A DNA stretch of 64,000 nt. Origin: Symsagittifera roscoffensis (lineage: Eukaryota; Xenacoelomorpha; Acoela; Convolutidae). The notes under the pieces are model-generated. The model did no database searches. It saw only the letters and a list, made by a program, of their open reading frames with translations, and had not been told where the DNA came from. Every line of letters begins with the position of its first letter. Positions within the stretch are counted from its first letter, which is position 1. A program made the position numbers and the translations under genes. Below are positions 1-9,884 of this stretch, piece after piece. The stretch lies in the NCBI RefSeq assembly GCF_963678635.1, contig NC_087067.1:34871509-34935508 (forward strand), in the 5' to 3' direction.

Positions 1-93
1 AGAAAGAGTAAAAACATGTTTTTATATAGTTCGTTTAAAATCATTGTGTTTACCTGATGTTTTTTCCTTTGGTGGAAAAAATCTTTCCGCACC

Positions 94-243
94 ATGAAGA
101 AAGACATTGTCCGTGCTCTCACAGTCCTATTTTGGACTTTTCTTTGCCTTCGTGCCACTACGGAAGCTACAGTTCTCATTGAGTCATGCGAAGCAAAAAT
201 TTTGCTCAGCTACAAACTTCACTCGCTGAGTAGCATTCTTTAG
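94..243 (+). CDS. Short ORF with signal peptide, possible first exon of a secreted protein
   Basis: A 49-codon frame opens with an ATG in a fair context (caccATGaag). Its first ~25 residues form a typical signal peptide: basic start MKKDIVR, a hydrophobic core around LTVLFWTFLCL, and small residues near TTEA. The remainder is only ~24 residues with one Cys, and the frame ends at TAG. It could be a tiny secreted peptide, or a first exon whose donor I could not place. No homology is recognised. A chance hydrophobic frame in AT-rich DNA is the main alternative. Confidence 0.3.
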   Translation: MKKDIVRALTVLFWTFLCLRATTEATVLIESCEAKILLSYKLHSLSSIL

Positions 244-943
244 CATTCTAAGCCAGTCTAAGTAACTTTTCCTTGAACACAGTGCAATACTAAAGAGCAT
301 TCTTTCCTTTAGAGAACAGTTACGGTGGATAATAAGGCTTCCTGATGTAATCGTTAGCGCTATTAAAGTTTGATGCAAACACTTTTGTTGTTTTCTATTA
401 ATTATTTCCTACATTTTGTCTCTAGAACCATAGCGCGCTAACTTTTCGTGGCTCTTCGCTTTCTCTTGTAACCAATTACGGAAATCTAAGAGGCTTGGAT
501 AAGGTCAATTATGCCTAACTGTACGCAATGGCCATGCTTTTTCTCTTTTGGTTGGAGCTTGCCGACGGATTGGTTTAGAAGAGTCGCCCTTTTAAGATCA
601 TCATGAAATGACAACTATTGAAAGTTTGCAGTCAGTCTAGAAACAGCGAAGGCGAAAATAATGACATTCTCTGATCTATGCAATTCGATGGAGGAAAACT
701 GGCTAACATATTCAAATGAGCCCCAACAATATGATGACGCTGGCTGAACTTTCTTTGCAATGTAGCACATGCATATTTGTATAAATCTCCACTATAACTG
801 TATTCAGCGATAGCCACTCTGACTTTTCCGGTTACGAGTGTCTTTAGGTAAGTTCATTTCTCATCATCACTAACAAGAGCGGAAAAAATGGTTGCGGTAA
901 ATTCTCCAAATCATTCGTGCCAGGCCAAACCGTTATCGTCAAT
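244..943. other. Single-copy stretch, no gene recognised
   Basis: Only short frames lacking coding character are seen on either strand. No repeat shared with the rest of the window was noticed. It may be intron or 3' flank of the minus-strand frame to its right. Confidence 0.4.
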
Positions 944-1549
944 TTAACTTGATTTCAATTCTGGGAGACGAACTTTGCGGTTACTTTTCATCAATTCAGC
1001 TAGCTCACGAGCCAAAAATGGTTGCTCTGCCGAATGTTCATATGACGTACCAACAAGAGGGCTAGAAAACCCTTGGTATGCGGGGTTTGTACTTTGGAGA
1101 TCATCCTGATTAGTGTAATATACGGTACCACCGCTGGTACAAGGTATGATCCCGCCTAAAGTACAAGGAAATGAAAAAATATTCGCATTATCATTCTGAT
1201 TGTGTGGCTTAACAGGTGTTTGCGGGGTCAAACCACAAGTTGAATTGCTCAAATGGGCCCGTACAGGCATGCTATTTGCAGCGCAGACTGATGCACAAAA
1301 AAGCTGCTGATTCTGCATCCGGTAACTATATGAATGCGCTGTTGACAAACACTGGGTTATCTGATGGTTCCAAGGTACTTGCGCAACTATGTGCATTAAT
1401 GGAAACTGATTCATCCGACTTTGCATATTTGTCTTAGCAACTATTGATCCGGAGTTCGGATAGAAACCAGCTTGAGCTAGTGTAAGGTGGTTAATAATTA
1501 AAACCGACAAGAATGACAAGACAAAATGGAACCGTAACGGATGCATCAT
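944..1549 (-). CDS. Putative secreted Ser/Thr/Asn/Gln-rich protein or exon
   Basis: On the minus strand a 201-codon frame starts at the ATG at 1549-1547 and ends in TAA at 946-944. The first ~26 residues are a convincing signal peptide (MMHPLRFHFVLSFLSVLII, then LTLAQA with cleavage expected before GFYPN). The mature part is polar, rich in S, T, N, Q and P, with about six cysteines and no recognised domain. Base composition is more balanced than in the flanking AT-rich DNA. It may be a complete intronless gene or one exon. The frame ends about 160 bp from the left edge of the duplication, so only upstream flank, if anything, is duplicated. Confidence 0.45.
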   Translation of the reverse strand: MMHPLRFHFVLSFLSVLIINHLTLAQAGFYPNSGSIVAKTNMQSRMNQFPLMHIVAQVPWNHQITQCLSTAHSYSYRMQNQQLFCASVCAANSMPVRAHLSNSTCGLTPQTPVKPHNQNDNANIFSFPCTLGGIIPCTSGGTVYYTNQDDLQSTNPAYQGFSSPLVGTSYEHSAEQPFLARELAELMKSNRKVRLPELKSS

Positions 1550-1699
1550 GAGTATGCAAAGACACAATTGTTGTTATCTGGCCGTTCTGCTGAGAGGCTA
1601 GATGATTACTGATATGCAAACAGGGACCACTAGATGCTCCATGCCCAGCAGTGAAACCATGACCGGAAATTCCATGAAGCTCATGATCTGACGTCAAGC

Positions 1700-2611
1700 T
1701 CATTGTGGATAATCTTGTGTAATCAATGTTAACTGTGAATTCCGACGGGGTGGCCAAATCAAGAGAAATTTAATCTTTGATAGACTCAACCTAAGAACTA
1801 AGAAAAAAATTTTCCATTTTATCATCAAGTTGAAGACTGACTTTGTTAAACTCGTCCTATCTAACATTTCACATACGGCAGATAGGTCATCTTCCATTTA
1901 CATTGCTTCGAACTCGTCTTCTTGTAGCTTTCTCCATGATCCTCAGCTAATGCATTTGATTTTAAACTTTTTTTTTTGCTGTTTCAACTTCAAAGCCACG
2001 CTAGCGTTCCTGGCAAGTCCTTCTTGAGGTAACATATTCAATGCGAGATTGCGCTTTAACTCACTAGAAGTCTTAGATTCCAATGCGGGCGTATACCGAC
2101 TTGAATATGAGCTTCAAACATGTGTTCTTTTTGTGTTTGATTTCTTAGTAGCTACACTCGACCTTTTAGACCAAGAGCCTCCAGTTTAAAGCACAAGTTT
2201 AGATCCATTGTCGCCAGCTATTTCATCTTTTTGGGTTTTTACTACCGTCCCCTTAGCTTCTGAGTTTTCTAAAGCGAATTCATAAAATTTATGCTACTGT
2301 AAAACTTTATAATTAGTTTCTTTATTTTGTGGAGCCAAAAATACTTTTTGGATATGTACTTGTCGGGATCTTTGTCCTTTCAGCCCTTGAATAATTTCCG
2401 TTTTTAATTCAACAGCCTGTTCCATTAAAATTTCACGTTTTATTTCAATTCTGCTCGAATGGCTTTGATTTTTAGTTTTAAGTAGTAGAAGAGCATAACA
2501 TTTGTAAAGATATTTTTCTGTGGAGTCTCGGTTTTCAAACATCTTTTTTATTTTTTTGGGTATCTTCTCTTCCTTGCTTTTACCGAAGCTAGTTGCTCGA
2601 TGCTTTATAGG
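1700..2611 (-). pseudogene. Decayed coding-like frame with five internal stops, copy 1
   Basis: One minus-strand frame can be followed for 912 nt from 2611 to 1700 with no frameshift. It is broken only by TAG at 2296, TAA at 2188, TGA at 2116, TGA at 1945 and TAA at 1900. Random sequence of this composition would give about 20 stops. The segments look protein-like, with charged, amphipathic runs such as MEQAVELKTEIIQGLKGQRS, NLALNMLPQEGLARNASVAL and EDDLSAVCEMLDRTSLTK. No family is recognised. The last residues cross the left duplication boundary, so this copy and copy 2 have different ends. It is best read as an old pseudogene or decayed exon. Confidence 0.45.
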
Positions 2612-2703
2612 TTACTAACCAAGTTGATGAGACTACTTTTTTTTCTATGAGACAAGCAGTCAATTACTACGACTCTCAAAATCCAAGCTCAGAAAGGTAC
2701 TAC

Positions 2704-4804
2704 GAAGCTCAAGAGGGTCTCGGTATACGAGCGGAACGATGTCTCCGAGACGACGAAAAAGGAGCCAACTTGCAAGCTAGCTAGATTTGAGTCTATGAAG
2801 AGACAAGTTTTTAATGAAAAAGGCCTCTTATGATCCTTGGTAATTGAAACAAGCGCTAAATAACTTGAAACCTTGCAGTTTTTAGTAAATTACGATAGTT
2901 TTATCGCATTAAGATTAACTTTTAGGGGTGATAACTTGACTACCTAAAACCTCTTCCCTACCTGCCTGTTTTTTTATGATTTCAAGGTTTTTAAGGGATA
3001 AACGTTTCCAGTTCTTACGATTTGTGAACGCGCTGAGGCTAGCACTCTAGGACCTTAGCAAGAGAGTCTTTAAATCAATATTAGGGGGCTGATGAAGTTC
3101 TTTTTCTTCACAATGAATAATTGGTCCTTAGCTTTACGCTTAGAAATGAAGTCTTTCACCACGTTAAGCAGAAAAAAATGTTTCAAGTAAATCTCGTTCT
3201 ATTCTCTCAGTACCGTTCCGTTGGCGTTATAGGATTGCAAAAAGTTCTGCCTGTACCATAGTAATAAATTTGGAAATTGCTCAGTACAAATCTACAGTTT
3301 TTTTACTGCTATACTCACTTATAGAATTACTAATGGCGTCGTTCCAAATGACAATGATGATTTGTGACGACAGAAAAAGATGCAGCTAGAGCTTAATTGT
3401 CTTCTGCGAGTCATTAGCATTGAAGTTCAATTTTTAACTGGGTTTTTTGAAGCAAGTCTCTTTCAAACGCCTTTGCGATGGTGTGGGAAGAATGCGAAGC
3501 ACTTGGTGTCACGAAAAAACTCCTAAAATGAGCGTCATACGCACACCAACTCAGGTGTTTTACCAATGGTGTCGGGAATTAACTAGGTTGGGTGAAATCC
3601 AGCAACATATCGGAACACAATTGAGGTTGAGAAATACAATTTAACGCACTTAAAATCATCTTACCAAATCTTAAATTAATAAAAAAATTACTTAATCGAT
3701 AGACTTACTATCAAACCGGATTGTACATTTATGTTTACAGACATGGATGAGGAATCAGGCAAGTCGGTTGAATTCCAACAATGTGCACGGAAAAATCCAG
3801 AGGCTGAAAAAAGTCAACTTAAATTGCCTAATATTACACTTCCAGATCACTTAACTCGCGCTTGATTTCAACTACAGCAATGTTTTGCTGAGTTCTGAGG
3901 GTACTTTTGAAAAAAATTTTGGATAATTTGATCAGCGGCATCGAGTCGTATACCAATTCAAAATACCCGTTGCCTATGTTCCGATCACAAGGATTTTCAA
4001 TAACTGATTATTTTTATCCAATGTTTTTCATATCGAGAAAAAATTTAGTACGATTTGTCTTTGTACCAATTGCACGTTTTTCAGTTTAATGAAACCAACC
4101 AAAAACTTTGAGCCTTGAGAAAAAGTACAAAACTACTCCAAAGTTTTCGGAATTATGAAAAAAGTAGGGTTTAGAGCTTGCTTTGAGTCGGAATTGATTA
4201 TAAAACGTATATAAATTAATTGCATAAGTTTTCAAATATTCAGAACCGTCTTACAGTTTTTTGAAGATTGTGCAATCACTTTTACTTTGTAGAGTATGGA
4301 AAATCTTAAAAATTTGGGTGTCAGCAAAAAAAAAAACTAGCCCACGTTGACCAAAAGTCCACGATCAGGACACCTGAAAAGTCTTCTTTGATCTGCTCTT
4401 TTGTCTGTCGGCTTACAGGCTGTTCGGCCAACTGCACGCTTTGGCAAATTTCGTTCATCTGCTCTTGTCGGCCTACTCAGGTAATTGCGTGTTAACGCTC
4501 GCTTTCTGACGGCTGGACACTGTCTCTGACAACTGGACCCTTCCTCGGGAAAAATTTTTTTGGGGAGGGTACCTTGATATTGCAATTGCAAGAAAAGAAC
4601 TCTCAAATATCACAGAAAAAGACTGCTACTTGCTTCTAAATGTCGCATATACCTGTTTCTAAGTGTTCAGGATAATTGCCTCTGATTATCGCTAATACTT
4701 GTTTCCGCCATAAATGGAGGTTATTTTCAAATTGAGTCCTATTTAGACCTTGCTGCTCTGTTTTTGCTTTGAAAAGCTCTAATATCATCATCAAGTTTGT
4801 TCCC
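2704..4804. repeat. Nested tandem repeat unit A1 (~2.1 kb)
   Basis: The unit begins at gaagctcaagaggg and matches 4805-6671 along its length with roughly 10% divergence and several indels. Landmarks shared by both units are the gagcggaacgatgt block, the gtcagctatttttaggggtga-like block and the gacggctggacactgtctct block. Within it, 3447-3641 is an open frame that also stays open in the sister unit (conserved piece SVIRTPTQVF). It has no ATG at its start and no recognised family, so I do not call it a gene. Confidence 0.8.
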
Positions 4805-6671
4805 GAAGCTCAAGAGGGGCTCAGTATACGAGCGGAACGATGTATCGGAGACGACGATAAAGGAGCCAACTTGCAAGCTAGCTAGAGTCGAGTCTATGAA
4901 GATACAAGCTATTAATGAAAGAGGCCTTTTATGATCCTTGGTTATTGAACCAAGCGCTAATTACCTTGCAACCTTGCATTATTTTTTAAATTACGATAGT
5001 GTTATCGCACTCAGGTTATTTTTAGGGGTGACAACTTGACTACCTAAAGCCTCTTCCCTAAGCCTGTTTTTTTATGACTTTACGGTTTTTGAGGGATAAA
5101 CATTTCTACTTTTTACGGGTTTTGAAGGCGCTGAGACTAGCACTCTAGCGCCCTAACAAAAGAAATTTTAAATCAAGATTAGGAAGCTGGTGAAGCTCTT
5201 TTTCTTCTCAATGAATAACTGGTCCTTAGCCTTACGTTTAGAAATGAAGTCCTAAGCCGCGTTAAGCAAAAAAAAATTTTTCTTTTTTCTCATTACCGCT
5301 CTGTTGGCAGTAAAGGATTGCCCAATGTTCTGCTTGTACCGTAATGATAAATTTGGAAGTTGCTCAGTACATAGTCTACAGTTACTTTTACTGCTGTGCT
5401 CATTTTTAGAATTACTAATGGCGTCGTGCCAATTGACAATGTTGATTCGTGCCTATAGAAAGTGATGCAGCTAGAACTTAATTGTCTTCTGCGAGTCATT
5501 AGCATTGAAGTTCAAACTTAAACTGAGTTTTTTGAAGCAAGTCTTTTTCAAACGCTTTTGCGACGGTGTGGGAAGTATGCGAAGCATGTGTTGTCACAAA
5601 AAAGCTCCTAAGATGAGCGTCATACGCTCACCAACTCAGGTGTTTCACCAATGGGGTTGGGAATTAAGTAGGTTGGGTGAACTCCAGCAACATATCGGAA
5701 CACACTTGAGGTTGAAAAATACAATTTAACTCACTTATTATCATCTTACCAAATCTTAAAATAACAACGAAATTACTTACTCGATAGACTTACTATCAAA
5801 CCGGGTTGTACATTAAATTTACCGCCAGGGTGAGAAATCATGCAAGTCGGTTGAATTCCAACAACGCACAGATTATTTTTATCCAATGTTTTTGATATCG
5901 AGAAAAAATGTAGTACAATTTGTCTTTGTACCAATTGCACATTTTTCAGTTTAATGAAATCAATCAAAAATTTTGAGTTTGAGAAAAAGTACAAAACTAA
6001 TCCAAAATTTTCGGTATCAAGAAAATATTGGGGTTTAGAGCTTGCTTTGAGTCGGAATATATTATAAAACGTCGTATATAATTTTATTGCATAAGTTTTA
6101 AAAGTTTCAGAACCGTCTTACAGTTTTTTCAAGATTGTGCAATCACTTGTAGTTTTTAGATTATGGAAAATCCTATAAGTTTGGGTGTCAAAAAAAACAC
6201 TAACCCACGTTGACCAAAATTCCACAATCACGACACCTGTAAAGGCTTCTTTGAGTCTGCTCTTTTGTCTGCCGGCTTACAGGCTGTTCGGCCAACTGCA
6301 CGATTTGGCAAATTTCGTTCAACTGCTCTTGTCGGTACTTTCGTCTTAACGCTCACTTTCGGACGGCTGGACACTGTCTCTGACAACTGGATCCTTCCTT
6401 GGGAAAAAGAATTCTGGAGAGGAAACCTGGATACTGCAATTGTAAGAAAAAAAAAACTATGAATTAGTACAGAAAAAAAAGGCTGTTACTTGCTTCTGAA
6501 TGTCGCATATACCTGTTTCTAAGTGTTCTGCATAATTGCCTCTGAATATCGCTAATTGCCTCGCTAATATCGCTATTTTCAAATTGAGTCCCAACCATTG
6601 CATAAACAACAAGACCTTGCTGCTCTGTTTTTGCTTTGAAAAGCTCTAATTTCATCATCAGGTTTGTTCCC
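4805..6671. repeat. Nested tandem repeat unit A2 (~1.9 kb)
   Basis: This is the second, shorter unit of the nested direct repeat. It carries the same block order as the 2704-4804 unit, lacks a few hundred bases of it (for example around 5870), and ends at cccgaagcgggg. The corresponding open frame is 5505-5729 (with SVIRSPTQVF). The nested repeat is far more diverged than the 13.7-kb duplication, so it is older. Confidence 0.8.
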
Positions 6672-6904
6672 GAAGCGGGGTGCAGGTTTCACAATACGTA
6701 TTTTCTTTGGCATTTATCATTTTTTGACGTCAGGACTTCACCCGGACTCTATGTCCATAACTCAAAGCAAGCTCTCAAAACAATGATTTTTGTCCTTGAT
6801 ACAAATTGCTCTTTTTTAGAGGTCAGACTTAATAAAGTCTGAACCGAGCTAGAAAGGAAAAACGGTTAAAATAGGGTATCACCTCCTAATTTAGTATGCT
6901 ATAA

Positions 6905-6983
6905 CAGGCGTAGCTAGGGGGATCGAACCCACGCCGAACATGTCGAGCAATCCTCTAGCATTTGCTTGAGCGTGGACATCCCC
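6905..6983 (-). repeat. tRNA-like block, possible SINE head, copy 1
   Basis: Read on the minus strand, the block contains GGTTCGATCC (plus-strand 6920-6930 complement), an excellent RNA polymerase III B box. It lies about 40 nt downstream of GCTCAAGCAAATGCTAGAGG, which resembles a D arm/A box. T-stem and acceptor pairing are imperfect, so this is not a functional tRNA gene. A tRNA-derived SINE promoter region is the likeliest reading, and chance resemblance is possible. Confidence 0.35.
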
Positions 6984-7493
6984 ATTTTCCATGGTCGGAA
7001 CAAAAAAAACTGAATCACACCCTAATACAAAATTTCTTCCCATTTTCAATAGTCGGAACAATGACCATCATGAAAAAAGTTAAATAGCTAAATGATATCA
7101 AAACCTTAGTCATTTTAGATTTGAAAAAGCTGAGATTATTTTTCATCTGATTGTGTTAGGTCCTTATCCATTAAAAAATAGTTTGATATGATAATGGTCA
7201 GGCTTTTTCTTCATAACTAAGCATATACTGATTAACCTGGAAGCTTTCCTATTCTATTTTAAGTATTTAAAAATCTAAAGTGTTATTCAATTGGGAAAAT
7301 AAAACAATCTCTAAAGTGTTACGCTAATTTTTAAGATTGAAAACTGTCGTTGTTCCATTTTAAAATCACCCTTTGTACCAAAAAAATCCCCTGAAGACTG
7401 GTAAAAACTAAAAAAAAAACATTTTTTTTCTGCAGAAGCTGCGTTAGAACTTGATTATGGTAATTTCAGTTCAAGAAGTGTCTTGAAAAACTA

Positions 7494-7716
7494 ATTGTGG
7501 GTATCAAAACAAATTTAAAAACATTTGGTTCAATATCAACTAAAAATGAGAAAAATCAGTTTCATGAGCTTTTTTGTCTGCAAAATAATTCGAATGAAAA
7601 ATTAATTTTGCAATTTCGAACCAACTTAGAGTAAAAGTATTTAAAAAATGAGCCTAAAACAATACAATTTTGAGTAAACGATCAGTAGTAAGTTTTGCGT
7701 GAAGATTCTCCCTTGC
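7494..7716. repeat. Direct repeat R3, left member, copy 1
   Basis: About 223 bp starting attgtgggtatcaaaac are repeated at 8845-9067 with a few differences. Both end near gtgaagattctccc. The right member lies inside the palindrome-rich element at 8531-9884, so one insertion is nested in the other. No coding capacity is recognised. Confidence 0.75.
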
Positions 7717-8530
7717 AGTTTTTGGTTTCATCATGTTTTTTTTTAATCTAAGGGCATTGCATTTTTAATCAAAAGTATTCCTATACCACGGCTACTGCAT
7801 CTGAAAAATTTTCTTTTTTGAGTAAAATATCAGATTGATATCGACTCAGTGTTTCCTTGGGAGAATTTGTTAATTTTATGATAAAGAGTTGTACGATCCG
7901 TAGCTTGATGCTTATTATTCGCACTTGAATTGATATGTTCTGTATGATATTGATTTTTTTTGGTTGAAGGATCCGTTGTGGTTCAAAACTTCTAGAGATC
8001 CATAAAGTTAGATTGAGATTTCTCAGCGTTTGCTGGATGGTCATTCTTCTAACAATTACAAGAAGAATAAGATTTATTGTGTGCACTTTTTCGATATCTC
8101 TGATACTAAGAACTTTTTGTTGGAAAAACTACGCTTGGGCTTTTTAATTCACTAATTCTGTCAATGACTGAAAGCAAAGCTTTTTGTTTAAATGAATTTA
8201 AGTGGGAACTTGATTATCAGTGATTATAAGTAGGTCCATAAAAATTGTCTTGAGAATTGATTTTGAGAAAAAGTTCTGAGAATTAATACTTTGATTTTGA
8301 GATGATAAAATTGAGTAAGTTTCTTCAAAAGTATTCAATTAAAATTAAGGGGCGGATTTAAGGCGGTTTGGCGGACCTCCCCTTCCCCAATCAGTGAATC
8401 GACCTTCTCATCAACTAAAAAGTACCACCTTTGGTTTTGTTTAACTAATATTTTTTAAAACATTTTTGATCTGTTTTTTTTTTCAAGTGACAAAATTTTT
8501 TGAAAATCACAACCACCCCTCTCGAGAAAC

Positions 8531-9884
8531 ATTACGAGGCCAAAATGTGCACAGTATAGCCGCACAATTTTGTGTCTGTTTGTTCCTGGATTGCAGAGAC
8601 ATGTCTTTAAATATGTTCCAAAATGTAAGTGGATTCCACTAACAAAATTTCAGTGGATTCCGCGTACAAGTAGCTGTAACGTAAATTTTGTCGGCACATT
8701 TGTTTTTTTGCGGATTCCGCAACAAGCAAATATAGCTAGTTGTTCTGTATTCCTCAACTGTTAGTTGATTCCGCAAAATGTAAGTGGAACCCGCGAAATG
8801 TAAGCGGATTCCGCAAATTATAAGAGGATTCCGCATTTTTGTTTATTGTGGGTATCAAAACAAATTTAAAAATATTTGGTCCAATATCAACTAAAAATGA
8901 GAAAAATCAGTTTCATGAGCTTTTTTGTCTGCAAAATAATTCGAATGAAAAATTAAATTTGCTTTTTAGAACCAACTTAGAGTTAAAGTATAAAAAATGA
9001 GCCTAAAACATTAAATTTTTGAGTAAAAGATCAGTAGTAAATATTGCGTGAAGATTCTCCCCTTTGCATATGAACAATTAAAAGCTAGAGGTGGAATATT
9101 TGACTAATTATCTATAGCAACGCGCAAGTTGAAAGCAAGGACTTATCCAACTGTCAGCTGAACCCACAAACGAATCTTAAAACATTGATTAACTATACGG
9201 ATGTCAAATTTTTCTTTATTTTTATCGGATGATCGGATGATTTCTGGGATCGGGAAATACAACCATCGAAAGCCATCGCAGTTCAGGGTTTAAAAGGGCA
9301 GTTCATGATTGAAATGGGGGCATTTTAGTCACTCATCAGTATTTGAGATAATATATTTCAGTTATGCTTGAAAAATCATCAAAATTTATGGTTAAGAAAT
9401 TGAGGTTGACAGGTATTTCAACTGGTAGCGGATCAATGTAGCTGAGAGTGAACTTCCTGATGATTATCTAGTAAATAATAAACAAAAAAAAACATTACCA
9501 CATATAAACCATATATGTAAATGGAATCCGCAAACAAAAAGCAGATTCCACTTACAATTTGCGGATTCCACTTACAGTTTGCGGATTACACTTACAGTTG
9601 TGGATTCCGCAACAACTCAACTTACGATACAAAAGTCCTATCAATTGTTTGTGGATTCCACAAACTGTTCTGGATTCCGCAAATACAGTTGCGGATTCCG
9701 CAAATTTGCCTATTTTTGGAGCAATTCCGAGCGGTACAATGTTTTAGGTATTTGTTTGTGGAATCCAAAACAGCAAAGAAGATCAAAGAAAAGCAACAAT
9801 TTTGCGGATTCCACGACAAATCTGATTTTTGGTTGCTGCGGATTCCGCTTACAATGCAGAGAATGCACTGATTGGCCTCGTAAT
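8531..9884. mobile_element. Non-autonomous element R2 with CGGATTCCGC palindromes, copy 1
   Basis: The ends form an imperfect terminal inverted repeat of about 21 bp: attacgaggccaaaatgtgc on the left, and tgcactgattggcctcgtaat on the right at 9864-9884. Inside, two clusters (about 8629-8840 and 9525-9860) carry many copies of the self-complementary decamer CGGATTCCGC and variants joined to AAATTTGC or CTTACA. Long open frames in all phases here are a by-product of this repeat. No transposase is seen. Other family members in the window lie at 22271-23624, about 28378-28785, 43421-43496 and 53790-53922. Confidence 0.7.
8845..9067. repeat. Direct repeat R3, right member, copy 1
   Basis: This is the partner of 7494-7716, located between the two palindrome clusters of the R2 element. 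It has one small deletion relative to the left member. Confidence 0.75.

Larger units (their letters stand above)
6672..8530. other. Non-coding stretch with repeat relics, copy 1
   Basis: No gene is seen. It holds a tRNA-like block (6905-6983), a fragment related to the GTTCCGACCAT repeat family (about 6988-7066, in which the end motif occurs twice), one half of a direct repeat (7494-7716), and a degenerate hAT-like end near 8350 (ggggcggatttaagg). The equivalent in copy 2 is about 20414-22270. Confidence 0.5.

Noticed and set aside
6905-6983. Functional tRNA gene
   Set aside because: T-stem and acceptor stem do not pair properly and the anticodon arm cannot be drawn; only the B box is convincing.
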